NCBI RefSeq assembly: GCF_018383585.1
Contig: NZ_JAHAMK010000002.1
Span: 171,395-235,394, forward strand
Origin: Microvirga sp. 3-52
GTDB taxonomy: Bacteria; Pseudomonadota; Alphaproteobacteria; Rhizobiales; Beijerinckiaceae
DNA: 64,000 bases
Direction of reading: 5' to 3'
Of the stretch, positions 36,885-45,990 are shown piece by piece; within the stretch, counting starts at the first letter, position 1; every line of letters begins with the position of its first letter. The notes beneath the pieces were generated by a model that saw only the letters and a list, made by a program, of their open reading frames with translations, was not told where the DNA came from and did no database searches. The position numbers were made by a program, and so were the translations under genes.

Positions 36885-38597
36885 CTAGAAGCCCGTCGTG
36901 TAGGCCGCGAGATCGACCCGCCGCCCACTGTTGATATTGAATCCCTGGATACGGGTCGAGAGCGTGGGCTGCTGCTTCAGACGCTCGTTCTCTGTCCGGA
37001 ACTCTCCCTCGTAGCGTTTTTCCACAAAGACGACACGACACCCGCCCTGGCGCAGGAAGGCGGAGGCCTGCGCCCCTGTCTCAACCATTTCGAGGTTCGT
37101 CCCCGTCAGGAAGACGAGGCTGGGTTCACGATAGCCAAGGGTCGCGACCTGCGGATTTTCGCATGGAACGTTGCGGGCTGCCTCGGCCAGTCGATCCGAC
37201 AGCTTGAGAGAGCGCAGGTCGAGCTGGGCGAAGCCGAAAACCCCGATGGCCAGGAAGGCGGCCGAGATGAAGCTTGCCCAAAGAGTCGGGGCCATCTGGT
37301 TCTTCAGAAAGAGCCACCAGGCCCAGAGGGCGAGGAGTGAGGAGATGACAAGGAACGGAAGCGCCCGGAAGGGCGGCATGCCGTCGAACGTCCATCCCAC
37401 GGTCGACAGGCCGATGGTCAGACCCACGGGAATGAACGGAATCAGGACAGTCGCAACCTTGGCCGCGGGCCGGTGGGGGCCGACGAAATGGCGCGAGATC
37501 GCCATGACCGTGATAATCGCCACTGCCGGCAGAAGCGGCAATGTGTAGTGCGGCAGCTTGGTCGGCACCGCTTCGAAGATGAGCCAGGACGGTACGATCC
37601 AGGCAAGAGCAAAGGCCACCGGCTCCTCGCGGCGGTGGATCCACGCGAACGGCACCGCGATGGCTGCCAGAACGGCACCGGGCCAGAAGGTGGCGAAGAA
37701 CGAGATCAGGTAGAAGCCGGGCGGCGCCCAGTGATATCGCTGCGCCGTGCCTACCTTGCCCAGCATGTCGTGACCGACGGCTTCGGAATAGAAGGCCCCG
37801 CCGGTCTTGAGCGTGATTGCAATGAACCATGGCAGCACGACCGCTAGGGTGAAGACGGCGCCGAGCCATGGCCGTAGGATGAGGAGCCAGCGCGCCGAGC
37901 GCTCCTTGTAGGCGAGAACTGCCGCCGTCAGGCCCGCAAACATGATTATGAGGGGACCTTTGATCAGAATGCCCAGGGCGAAGCCGGTCCAGAAGATCAG
38001 CAAAGCCCGCCGGGGCAGAACCCCGGCCCCACGGCTCAAATAAGCCCGGGCAAGTCCTCCCATGACCGCGACGGAGCAGGCGGTGAGCATGGCGTCCGTC
38101 TTGGCAAGACGCGCCTCGACCATGAGAATCACACAGGTCGCCATCAAGGCAGCTGTCAGGAAAGCCCCTCGCCTCCCGAAAAACGCAAGGGCGGCCCAGT
38201 AGGTCAGCAGAACCGTCGCAATAGCGCCGAACAGGGACGGGATTCGATAAAGTGCGATGGTGGTCCGCGCCTCTGGAACTCCGAGTGCTTGGCCGATGGC
38301 GACGCTGGTGCTCTGCAGCCAATAGATCCCGACCGGCTTCTTGTGCCGCGCCTCATCCTGGAAGCGGATGTCCACGAAGTCGCCGGTCTCCAGCATCTGC
38401 TTGGACGCCTGGGCATAGCGGGGCTCGTCCCGGTCCATGGGCTGGAGCGAGGTGAAGCCCGGCAGGAAGCACACGAGCGAGAGCAACACGAGAACGGCGC
38501 AGAGCCGCGCATGGCTCCGCTCGACGACGCTCGTCAGCTGAGCCACGGACAGGTAGCGCAAAGACATCCGCTGTTGGGGGACAGAACCGTCCATCAA
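36885..38597 (-). CDS. ArnT-like integral membrane glycosyltransferase (GT83/PMT type)
   Basis: 570 residues with about 11-12 membrane helices. The first periplasmic loop has M-D-R-D-E-P-R-Y-A-Q, the acidic motif of ArnT-type enzymes, followed by K-K-P-V-G-I-Y-W-L-Q. It should transfer a sugar from a polyprenyl phosphate to lipid A or another envelope glycan in the periplasm, with the GT2 enzyme making the donor and the LAB_N protein assisting. Candidates include GalN, L-Ara4N or, as in Rhizobium Rgt proteins, galacturonic acid. Confidence 0.88.
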   Translation of the reverse strand: MMDGSVPQQRMSLRYLSVAQLTSVVERSHARLCAVLVLLSLVCFLPGFTSLQPMDRDEPRYAQASKQMLETGDFVDIRFQDEARHKKPVGIYWLQSTSVAIGQALGVPEARTTIALYRIPSLFGAIATVLLTYWAALAFFGRRGAFLTAALMATCVILMVEARLAKTDAMLTACSVAVMGGLARAYLSRGAGVLPRRALLIFWTGFALGILIKGPLIIMFAGLTAAVLAYKERSARWLLILRPWLGAVFTLAVVLPWFIAITLKTGGAFYSEAVGHDMLGKVGTAQRYHWAPPGFYLISFFATFWPGAVLAAIAVPFAWIHRREEPVAFALAWIVPSWLIFEAVPTKLPHYTLPLLPAVAIITVMAISRHFVGPHRPAAKVATVLIPFIPVGLTIGLSTVGWTFDGMPPFRALPFLVISSLLALWAWWLFLKNQMAPTLWASFISAAFLAIGVFGFAQLDLRSLKLSDRLAEAARNVPCENPQVATLGYREPSLVFLTGTNLEMVETGAQASAFLRQGGCRVVFVEKRYEGEFRTENERLKQQPTLSTRIQGFNINSGRRVDLAAYTTGF

Positions 38598-38715
38598 TCA
38601 CTCCGGAGGCGGGCAATCCTTCATGCCATCGGGATTTCCCATTGGCACAGGTCCATCAAACCGCGTGATGTCGTCTAAACCCGGCGGGAAGTCAAATTGA
38701 CGGAAGGTAGCGGCT

Positions 38716-38772
38716 AAAGCGTCGGACCTGAACGCGGCCGCACCTTTCCGCACCCTTTCCGCACGATGCGCA
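38716..38772. repeat. Short copy of the palindromic intergenic repeat
   Basis: AAAGCGTCGGACC...CCTTTCCGCACGATGCGCAAGG; shares the TTTCCGCACGATGC core with 7143-7192 and 5697-5830. It sits upstream of the small exported-protein gene. Confidence 0.4.
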
Positions 38773-38835
38773 AGGAACCTGGCCGCCACACCGGTTTTGC
38801 CCTCGAAGGTGGGGTTCGAGCCTGGAGGTCTTGCC

Positions 38836-39126
38836 ATGAACAACTCTTTCCGATGGTGCAGCATTGCGTTCCTGGTCCTGGCGGCCCATCCGGCTTCCGC
38901 TCTCGAGCAGCCCGTGATTTGGCGGGACGAGGATACGGGCTGCGCCTACCTGCTCACCCCACAGGGCGGCATCTCGCCCCGGCATCGGCGGGACGGCACC
39001 CTCGACTGCCCGGACGTAGCCGCGAGCACAGGCGTCGTCGAGAACATGGGACGAGACATTGCGCGCGGGCTCGACGCCCTGCAGCGCGAGGTCGAGCGCC
39101 TGCGCGAGCGGTACAATCGCCCTTGA
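38836..39126 (+). CDS. Small exported protein, hypothetical
   Basis: 96 residues from ATG 38836, chosen because GGAGG lies 7 nt upstream. Signal peptide M-N-N-S-F-R-W-C-S-I-A-F-L-V-L-A-A-H-P-A-S-A. The mature part has two cysteines (T-G-C-A-Y, L-D-C-P-D) and a C-terminal coiled-coil-like helix (L-D-A-L-Q-R-E-V-E-R-L-R-E-R-Y). Family not recognised. 16 bp upstream of rtcB on the same strand. Confidence 0.7.
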   Translation: MNNSFRWCSIAFLVLAAHPASALEQPVIWRDEDTGCAYLLTPQGGISPRHRRDGTLDCPDVAASTGVVENMGRDIARGLDALQREVERLRERYNRP

Positions 39127-39142
39127 TCCTAGGAGACTATTC

Positions 39143-40312
39143 TTGACGACGAACACCCGTATCTATGGCGAGCATGATGAGAAAACCATCCGTCAGCTGG
39201 ACCGATGCATGCAGGTCGGGAGCGCCGCGAAGGGTGTGCTCTGCGCGGACGGGCATCTCGGCTATGCCCACCCGATCGGGGGCGTGATTGCCTACGAGGA
39301 GCACGTATCCATCAGCGGCGTCGGGTTCGACATTGCCTGCGGGAATATGGCCGTTCGGCTCGATACCCTCTACGAGGATATCGCCGGCCAGTCAGGACGC
39401 ATCCTGTCCGATATCGGACGCACCATCAGCTTCGGGATCGGGCAGAAGAACGCCGTGGCAGTCGATCACGAGTTGTTCGATTCGCCCCTCTGGGACGAAG
39501 CCGGGGTTAGGGACCTCAAGAAACTGGCTTCGGGACAGCTCGGGACGGTCGGCTCCGGCAACCATTATGTGGATTTATTCGAAGACGAGGAAGGATTCGT
39601 CTGGATCGGGGTCCATTTCGGCTCCCGCGGCCTCGGTCATAAGATCACCACCAAGCACCTTGCCCTGGTCGGAGCCAAGGACGGCATGGAAGTCGATCCA
39701 GCCCTCGTCCATCAGGACAGCGAGGTCGGACAGAGCTACATCGCTGGAGTGAAGCTCGGCGGGCTCTACGCCTATGCGGGGCGTGAGTGGGTGGTCGAAC
39801 GCGTGCGCCAGATCATTGGCGGACACGTGACGGACATGGTCCACAACCACCACAACTTCGTGTGGCGGGAGAAGCACGGCAGCAAGGAATACTGGGTCGT
39901 CCGCAAGGGGGCGACGCCTGCCTTTCCCGGGCAGCGCGGTTTCGTCGGTGGCTCCATGGGCGACAATGCGGTCATCCTGCATGGGGTCGAGGGTCCGGAG
40001 AGCGCCGACAGCCTCTACTCGACCGTGCACGGCGCGGGCCGCCTCTTCGGTCGAATGGATGCAAAGGGCAAGAAGAATAAGGCTGGCGAATGGGTCCGCC
40101 CTCCCCGCTTTACCCGCGACCAGATGGATGCTTGGCTGCGAGAGAAAGGCATTCTCCTGCGCGGGGGCGACGTTGACGAGAGCCCCATGGTCTACCGGCG
40201 CCTCGAGGACGTGCTGGCCTATCACAAGGATACCATCGGGATCGAGCACACGCTCAGACCCTTTGCTGTCGCGATGGCAGGCCCTGGAGAGTTCGATCCC
40301 TACAAGGATTGA
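39143..40312 (+). CDS. rtcB: RtcB-type RNA ligase
   Basis: 389 residues from a TTG start at 39143 with AGGAG 7 nt upstream; no ATG fits the conserved N-terminus. RtcB landmarks: G-V-G-F-D-I-A-C-G-N (Mn-binding D and C), G-S-G-N-H-Y-V-D-L, H-F-G-S-R-G-L-G-H, H-N-H-H-N-F, and S-T-V-H-G-A-G-R, which holds the histidine guanylylated by GTP. It joins RNA ends with 2',3'-cyclic phosphate or 3'-phosphate to 5'-OH ends. No RtcA or RtcR gene adjoins it. Confidence 0.93.
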   Translation: MTTNTRIYGEHDEKTIRQLDRCMQVGSAAKGVLCADGHLGYAHPIGGVIAYEEHVSISGVGFDIACGNMAVRLDTLYEDIAGQSGRILSDIGRTISFGIGQKNAVAVDHELFDSPLWDEAGVRDLKKLASGQLGTVGSGNHYVDLFEDEEGFVWIGVHFGSRGLGHKITTKHLALVGAKDGMEVDPALVHQDSEVGQSYIAGVKLGGLYAYAGREWVVERVRQIIGGHVTDMVHNHHNFVWREKHGSKEYWVVRKGATPAFPGQRGFVGGSMGDNAVILHGVEGPESADSLYSTVHGAGRLFGRMDAKGKKNKAGEWVRPPRFTRDQMDAWLREKGILLRGGDVDESPMVYRRLEDVLAYHKDTIGIEHTLRPFAVAMAGPGEFDPYKD

Positions 40313-40336
40313 TCCTAGACCAGGGCCGCTTGAGCT

Positions 40337-40768
40337 TTATCGAAACCAGCCGAAATAAAGGGCCCAAAGGCTGGGGGACCGGATGCCCCGCACCCGGCGG
40401 GCGGCTTCGTCCGCACGCATCGCTTCACCGCCATGGCACGAGCATAGAACGATGTGGGCATCGTGCTCGGAAATCTCGAAGAAATCGACGGCATCCCCGA
40501 ACCTGTCGCTGAGCAGTCCGGCAGTCCGGAGCACCGGATCGGAATAAGCCACCGTCAGGGCGGATCCGTCGGCTCGCAGCACCCGGCGTTGCGCCTTGGG
40601 TTTCCATTCGATCTCGTCCAGGGTCTTGAGGATGCGGTCGGGCGCTCGCTCCAGGAGTTCGACCCAACGGTCCAGGCGTTCCCGCTTCGACAGGACCGGC
40701 GCTTTGACGTCCTCAGGGATCTTCAGGTCGGCGACGCTACTGAGTTCGGACAGAGGCCTGTGTTCCAT
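40337..40768 (-). CDS. Conserved hypothetical protein
   Basis: 143 residues from ATG 40768, which follows AAGGAGG. A predicted helical N-terminal half (L-D-R-W-V-E-L-L-E-R-A-P-D-R-I-L-K-T-L-D-E-I-E) precedes an alpha/beta half with L-R-A-D-G-S-A-L-T-V-A and V-L-C-S-C-H-G-G-E-A-M-R-A-D-E-A. No signal peptide or membrane helix. I do not recognise the family. Convergent with rtcB. Confidence 0.7.
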   Translation of the reverse strand: MEHRPLSELSSVADLKIPEDVKAPVLSKRERLDRWVELLERAPDRILKTLDEIEWKPKAQRRVLRADGSALTVAYSDPVLRTAGLLSDRFGDAVDFFEISEHDAHIVLCSCHGGEAMRADEAARRVRGIRSPSLWALYFGWFR

Positions 40769-40875
40769 GCTCCCCTCCTTGGCAGAAGAGCGGTTTCGAG
40801 CACCCACCAGCTACAAGCTCAACCTTGGAACCGGTGCAAAAGTTCGAAACGGGAGGTGTTGCGGCCGCTGATATT

Positions 40876-41652
40876 TTAGGCAGGCCAGGATGCTGCAAGC
40901 AGGCGAATGACGGCCGGAGCGCCCAGTGACACCCCGGATAGGAACAGCAGGATGAACACGATGCGGCGCATGATGGCGGGCGAAAGCGGCGGAGGCCATC
41001 GGCGTGCGGCATGGGTCGCACCCATGACGACCGGGATTGCCAGCAGGCCACTCAAGGTGGACCATGAAGGGAGATCGCCTGAAAAGGTCACCAATCCGGT
41101 CCGGAAGACGGCATTCACCGCGAAGACGGTCACCAGGGTCTCGCGAACGGTCACAAGCGACAGCGGCTGCCGATAGAGGTGATAGACCAGCGGCGGTCCG
41201 GCGGTCGAGAACAGTCCGCCCATGAGACCGGCAATGCTGCCGAAGAATAGAAACGAACCATCGCCGGACTTCCGCGCGAGCGGCTCCGGCTTACGGGCGA
41301 GTTGCAGACTCGAGACGATGATCACGAGACCGAGAATGAGGCGCAGAAGATCTGCGCGCGTTCCGGCGAGCCATTCAAGAAGCCAGTAGCCGACGAAGAG
41401 CATGGGGATGCTGGTCAGCATCACGAGACGGAACTCCCGCCAGGCGACGTCCCGCCACCCCTTCAGGAGCATCTGAGTGGCATTCACGAAGGTGAGCACG
41501 CTCACGATCAAGGCTGCGTCGGGAAGCGAAAGCAGGCCCGTGAGACCGACACCACCCATGGTGATTAGACCGAAGGCAAAGCCCGTCAGGGTCTGCGTAT
41601 AGGCGGCGATTCCCGTAAGAGCGAGAAACCCGATCAGGGCGACAAGCGACAT
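40876..41652 (-). CDS. Sulfite exporter TauE/SafE family permease
   Basis: 258 residues, about eight helices. TauE/SafE features: N-terminal T-G-F-A-F-G-L-I-T-M-G-G, middle F-F-G-S-I-A-G-L-M-G-G-L-F-S-T-A-G-P-P-L-V-Y, with the repeat of the G-x-x-x-G pattern between halves. The family exports sulfite, sulfoacetate or other small anions. The substrate here is unknown and no sulfur gene adjoins it. Confidence 0.88.
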   Translation of the reverse strand: MSLVALIGFLALTGIAAYTQTLTGFAFGLITMGGVGLTGLLSLPDAALIVSVLTFVNATQMLLKGWRDVAWREFRLVMLTSIPMLFVGYWLLEWLAGTRADLLRLILGLVIIVSSLQLARKPEPLARKSGDGSFLFFGSIAGLMGGLFSTAGPPLVYHLYRQPLSLVTVRETLVTVFAVNAVFRTGLVTFSGDLPSWSTLSGLLAIPVVMGATHAARRWPPPLSPAIMRRIVFILLFLSGVSLGAPAVIRLLAASWPA

Positions 41653-41768
41653 GCCTCACAACGTCCTTCGGGCAGTCAGTTGTCCTGCGAAGTTCGGACG
41701 GCGTTTCAGACGCTGACCGTCGGCAACTGCTGCCGGAGAGCAGCAGCAAGGCCCCGGAACGAGAAAAT

Positions 41769-41806
41769 GCTATGCGTCTGCCCATGGTGGCCGGCGGACG
41801 CATAGC
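41769..41806. terminator. 10-bp-arm stem-loop after the sigma-factor gene
   Basis: GCTATGCGTC / GACGCATAGC with an 18-nt loop, 19 bp past the sigma-factor stop (minus strand). The minus-strand side continues with ATTTTCTCG, so it could terminate that gene. Confidence 0.5.
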
Positions 41807-41824
41807 ACGCGGTGAATGGATTTG

Positions 41825-42541
41825 TCAGGCGGTTGCCGAGTGGTCGTGTTCGACGCGGCTCGTGCCCATCAGTTCGGCGAGGCGGTTACGGGCCCGGTTG
41901 ACGCGGCTCTTGATCGTCCCGACCTTCACACCCAGCGCCTCCGCTGCATCCTCATAGGACATGCCTTCGGCACCGATGAGGATGATCGCCTCGCGCTGCT
42001 CCTGGGGCAGCTTTTCGAGTGCCGTCGAGAGATCCTGGAGCGCGAGCTTGTCCTCCTGGTCGGGGATGGCGATCATGCTGGCTGCATGGGTCCCGTCGCC
42101 GTCCTCGACCTCGCGGCTGGTCTTGCGGTGGGTCGAGTAGAATCCGTTGCGCAGGATCGTGAAGAGCCAGGCCTGCAGGTTCGTGCCGGACTCGAACGTA
42201 TCCTGCTTGGTGAGCGCCTTGAGGACGGTGTCCTGGACCAGGTCTTCGGCCTGATCGACCTTGCCGGTCAGGGACAGCGCGAAGGCGCGCAGGTTCGGCA
42301 GCGCATCCATGACGCCGTTGACGAACTCCTGATCGACGGGCTCGGTATGGGCGCGGATGACCTGGGCCACGCGATCGGCGAGCCGTGCGAGATCGCGCGG
42401 AAGCTTGTCCTCCGTGGGATCGCCATAGAGGGCGCGCAGTTGCTTTCCCAGATGGAGCCGCACGGCAGCGCTCAGCGCAGCCGCCGAGGAAGGCGCATCG
42501 GGACGGGTGAACTCAGACTGGTTTTCGGAATTCTCTGGCAT
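41825..42541 (-). CDS. ECF sigma factor (EcfG-like) with NepR-like N-terminal segment
   Basis: 238 residues, about 60 longer than typical ECF factors. Sigma2 begins near residue 74 (L-P-N-L-R-A-F-A-L-S-L-T-G, A-E-D-L-V-Q-D-T, G-T-N-L-Q-A-W-L-F-T-I-L-R-N). Sigma4 is L-P-Q-E-Q-R-E-A-I-I-L-I-G-A-E-G-M-S-Y-E-D-A then V-G-T-I-K-S-R. This matches the EcfG general-stress group. Residues 29-60 (L-H-L-G-K-Q-L-R-A-L-Y...K-L-P-R-D-L-A-R-L) follow the NepR anti-sigma pattern, with tyrosine to proline spacing of nine. No phyR or separate nepR gene is nearby. Confidence 0.85.
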   Translation of the reverse strand: MPENSENQSEFTRPDAPSSAAALSAAVRLHLGKQLRALYGDPTEDKLPRDLARLADRVAQVIRAHTEPVDQEFVNGVMDALPNLRAFALSLTGKVDQAEDLVQDTVLKALTKQDTFESGTNLQAWLFTILRNGFYSTHRKTSREVEDGDGTHAASMIAIPDQEDKLALQDLSTALEKLPQEQREAIILIGAEGMSYEDAAEALGVKVGTIKSRVNRARNRLAELMGTSRVEHDHSATA

Positions 42542-42723
42542 ACTGGACTATCTGGTGCGTCCCGTTCCCATTTAAATATCCGAGCGACATTTCGACCATG
42601 AGATTTTTTCATGGCCACGCCTCTGGATTTTATCACCTGTATGCCTACGCGGCAGGGCTGAGCTATATGCTCGTCTGAACATAAGGCCAAAGCAAGGCCA
42701 TCAACCCTCAAGGAGCATGCGGC

Positions 42724-44193
42724 GTGCCTCACTATCTCGGTATCGATGTCGGCACTTCGGCGGTGAAAGCCATTCTCGTCGACGAGCGGCAGACTGCGGT
42801 TGCAGAAGCGGATGTTCCGTTGCAGGTCTCCCGCCCGCACGACCTATGGTCGGAGCAGGATCCGGAGATCTGGTGGGAGGCGGTGCAGTCGGCACTCGAT
42901 AGTCTGAGCACCCAAGCCCCTTCCGCGCTTGCGGATATCGGCGGCATCGGTCTTTCCGGACAGATGCACGGTGCCGTGCTGCTCGACGAGAACGATCGTC
43001 CCCTTCGGCCTGCGATTCTCTGGAATGACGGCCGCTCCTTCCGGGAGGCGCAGGAGCTCGGGACCAGGCATCCCGAACTTTCGCATGCCATGGGCGTCAT
43101 CCCGATGCCGGGCTTCACCGCCCCGAAGCTCGTCTGGCTCGCCCGGCATGAACCGGAAGTCTTTCGCGCCGTGCGCAAGGTGATGCTGCCGAAGGATTAC
43201 ATCCGCCTCAAGCTGACCGGCGAGATCGTGACGGAGATGTCCGACGCGGCCGGCACCTGGTGGCTGGATGAAGCCAAACGCGATTGGTCGGACGATGCGC
43301 TGGCAGCGACGGGCCTCAGCCGCGATCAGATGCCGAGCCTTGTCGAGGGCTCGCAACCCTCCGGCACCCTGCGCGCCGACATCGCTCAACGATGGGGACT
43401 GCGGAGTGATGTCGTCGTGGCAGGCGGTGGGGGCGATGCGGCGGCCGGTGCCGTCGGTCTCGGCGCCATTGAGGACGGATCGGCTTTCATCTCGCTCGGC
43501 ACCTCCGGACAGCTGTTCGTCACCACGCAGGATTTCAGCCCGGCACCTGAAGCCCTGGTGCATTCCTTCTGCCATGCGGTTCCCAGCCGCTGGTTCCAGA
43601 TGGCGGCGATGCTGAACGCGGCAAGCTGCCTGGCCTGGGGCGCCCAACTTCTGAAACGCGATATCGGCGAACTCCTGAGCGAGACTGAAGCCGCTTACCG
43701 AAAGCCGTCCTCCGTTCTCTTCCTCCCTTATCTCGCGGGAGAGCGGACGCCGCATAACGATCCCTATGCGCGCGGCGTGTTCTTCGGGCTCTCGCCCCAG
43801 ACACAACAGACGGATCTGGTGCAAGCCATTCTGGAAGGTGTGGCCTTCAGTTTCGCCGACGCAATGCAATGCCTCCAGCAGGCGGGCACGTCTCTCACCC
43901 ATGCAGGCATGATCGGAGGCGGCTCGCGAAGCGCGTTCTGGGCCAGAATCTTCGCCAGCGTCCTGAACGTTCCCATGGTGCGTTATCAGGGCAGCGACAA
44001 GGGACCGGCCTTCGGTGCGGCGCGACTGGCACGCATCGCCGCGACCGGCGAAACCCCGCAAGCCGTGTGCACCGCACCCAGCATTCTCGAGACCATCGAG
44101 CCACAGCCACAGCTCGTGGAGCTATACGGCCCGCGGATCGAGGCCTTCCGCAGCCTGTATCGCGCCCTGAAGCCAGAATTCATGCGATCCTGA
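42724..44193 (+). CDS. xylB: Xylulokinase
   Basis: 489 residues from a GTG start at 42724 with AAGGAG 8 nt upstream. FGGY kinase: I-D-V-G-T-S-A-V-K (phosphate loop), G-L-S-G-Q-M-H-G-A-V and W-N-D-G-R-S (sugar site; Q-M-H-G is typical of XylB), G-G-G-D-A-A-A-G-A-V, L-G-T-S-G, and G-G-G-S-R-S. It phosphorylates D-xylulose to xylulose 5-phosphate. First gene of the sugar island; 267 bp separate it from the ABC transporter. Confidence 0.92.
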   Translation: MPHYLGIDVGTSAVKAILVDERQTAVAEADVPLQVSRPHDLWSEQDPEIWWEAVQSALDSLSTQAPSALADIGGIGLSGQMHGAVLLDENDRPLRPAILWNDGRSFREAQELGTRHPELSHAMGVIPMPGFTAPKLVWLARHEPEVFRAVRKVMLPKDYIRLKLTGEIVTEMSDAAGTWWLDEAKRDWSDDALAATGLSRDQMPSLVEGSQPSGTLRADIAQRWGLRSDVVVAGGGGDAAAGAVGLGAIEDGSAFISLGTSGQLFVTTQDFSPAPEALVHSFCHAVPSRWFQMAAMLNAASCLAWGAQLLKRDIGELLSETEAAYRKPSSVLFLPYLAGERTPHNDPYARGVFFGLSPQTQQTDLVQAILEGVAFSFADAMQCLQQAGTSLTHAGMIGGGSRSAFWARIFASVLNVPMVRYQGSDKGPAFGAARLARIAATGETPQAVCTAPSILETIEPQPQLVELYGPRIEAFRSLYRALKPEFMRS

Positions 44194-44460
44194 ATGGAAA
44201 TGGTTGAGGCTGCACCCTGTTTAACTGTAACTATGTATCGCACCAGTAACAACCATGTTGCCGTGTATGAAAGCCGATGCACATGAAAAGTTGTGGGCAG
44301 TCGTCCACGAATAGATTGGAGGGATTGAAACGCAATTGAATTGAAGCATTTAGGGCAGTCACAATCTGTTCTGATCCGGTCTGACTTTTGGCATGATAGA
44401 GTCTTCAGAATTCAAGGCTGAAAACTGCCGTTCCAATAAGGTGCCTTTAGGGAAACGCTC

Positions 44461-45990
44461 ATGACAGGATCCACCTCGATCCTCGAAATGAAGGACATCT
44501 CCAAGACGTTTCCTGGCGTCAAGGCGCTCACGAACGTGTCCCTCACCGTCTACCCTGGCGAAATCCATGCCTTGATGGGCGAGAACGGCGCCGGCAAGTC
44601 GACGCTGATGAAGATCCTGTCCGGTGCCTACCAGGCCGATCCGGGTGGAGAGATCCGTATCAACGGCCAACCGGTCACGATCGACGGACCGCTGACGGCA
44701 CGTCATCACGGCATTTCGATCATCTATCAGGAGCTCTCCCTCGCGCCGAACCTGACAGTGGCGGAGAACATGCTTCTCGGGCGTGAGCACAAGTCGGGTC
44801 CGATGGTCGACCGGCGCTCCATGGAGACGGCCTGCCAGAGCGTTCTCGAACGGCTCGGGGTTCATTTCAAGGCCACGACCAAGGTCAGCGAATTGTCGAT
44901 GGCCGAGCGGCAGCTCGTGGAAATCGCCCGAGCACTCATCGCAAATTCCCGCATTCTGGTCATGGACGAGCCCACGACCTCCCTCTCCTCCCGCGAGACA
45001 GAGGCGATGTTCGCGCTCGTCCGGCAGCTTCGGGCCGAAGGACTGGCCATCATCTATATCAGCCACCGCATGGCGGAGATCTACGAGCTGGCCGAGCGGG
45101 TCTCTGTGCTCCGGGACGGCTCCTATGTCGGCACCCTTGTCGGCGACGAAATCTCTGCGGAACGCCTCGTGCAGATGATGGTCGGCCGCGACCTGTCGTC
45201 CTTCTACAAGAAGGAGCACGACGCTCATCAGAGCCGTGGGCCGGTAATGTTCGCCGTCCGCAACATGGGAGACGGCGTGCGCGTGCACGATTGCTCCTTC
45301 GAGCTGCATGAGGGCGAAGTCCTTGGTATTGCCGGCCTCGTTGGAGCGGGTCGCACCGAACTCGCCCGCCTCATCTACGGCGCCGATCCCCGTACTAGCG
45401 GCGAGGTCCTCCTCGACGGCAAGCGTCTTTCGATCCACCGGCCTGAGGATGCGATCAATTCCGGCGTGGTTTATCTGACCGAGGATCGCAAGCATCTCGG
45501 CCTCTTTCTCGATCTGACCGTGCGCGAGAACGTGAACATCAGCGTTCTGGAACGGGATTCACGGTTGGGCGGCGTCCTCAACCTGAAAGCCGCAAAGCAG
45601 AGGGCGGCGGCGGCAATCCGGGCGCTCGGCATCCGCGTGGCGGGGGACTCCGTGCTGGTCGGCAGCCTGTCCGGCGGAAACCAGCAGAAGGTTCTCCTCT
45701 CGCGCCTGCTCGAGACGAAGCCCAAGGTCCTCATCCTCGACGAGCCGACCCGAGGCGTCGACATCGGGGCGAAGTCGGAGATCTACCGATTGATCGACAG
45801 CCTCGCCCGCAACGGGGTCGGCGTGATCGTCATCTCGAGCGAGCTGCCGGAGGTCGTCGGTATCTGCGACCGCGTGCTCGTGATGCGCGAGGGCAGGCTT
45901 GCCGGCGAGGTCGGCGGAGCCGGTCACCCGCCCGTGACCCAGGAAAACATCATCACCATTGCGACAGGCGTAAGGGAAGCGGCCGAATGA
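44461..45990 (+). CDS. Sugar ABC transporter ATP-binding protein (RbsA/MglA/AraG type)
   Basis: 509 residues with two fused ATPase domains. Domain 1 has Walker [10 protein letters not shown] and [12 protein letters not shown]; domain 2 has a degenerate Walker A (G-L-V-G-A-G-R-T-E) but good signature L-S-G-G-N-Q-Q-K-V and L-D-E-P-T-R-G-V-D. This asymmetry is normal for the CUT2 family importing ribose, arabinose, galactose or xylose. Overlaps the permease gene by 4 bp. Confidence 0.93.
   Translation: MTGSTSILEMKDISKTFPGVKALTNVSLTVYPGEIHALMGENGAGKSTLMKILSGAYQADPGGEIRINGQPVTIDGPLTARHHGISIIYQELSLAPNLTVAENMLLGREHKSGPMVDRRSMETACQSVLERLGVHFKATTKVSELSMAERQLVEIARALIANSRILVMDEPTTSLSSRETEAMFALVRQLRAEGLAIIYISHRMAEIYELAERVSVLRDGSYVGTLVGDEISAERLVQMMVGRDLSSFYKKEHDAHQSRGPVMFAVRNMGDGVRVHDCSFELHEGEVLGIAGLVGAGRTELARLIYGADPRTSGEVLLDGKRLSIHRPEDAINSGVVYLTEDRKHLGLFLDLTVRENVNISVLERDSRLGGVLNLKAAKQRAAAAIRALGIRVAGDSVLVGSLSGGNQQKVLLSRLLETKPKVLILDEPTRGVDIGAKSEIYRLIDSLARNGVGVIVISSELPEVVGICDRVLVMREGRLAGEVGGAGHPPVTQENIITIATGVREAAE

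Noticed and set aside
42541..42580. EcfG autoregulatory promoter before the sigma-factor gene
   Set aside because: A GGAAC is present on the minus strand, but no CGTT follows at 16-17 bp and the -10 would overlap the start codon.
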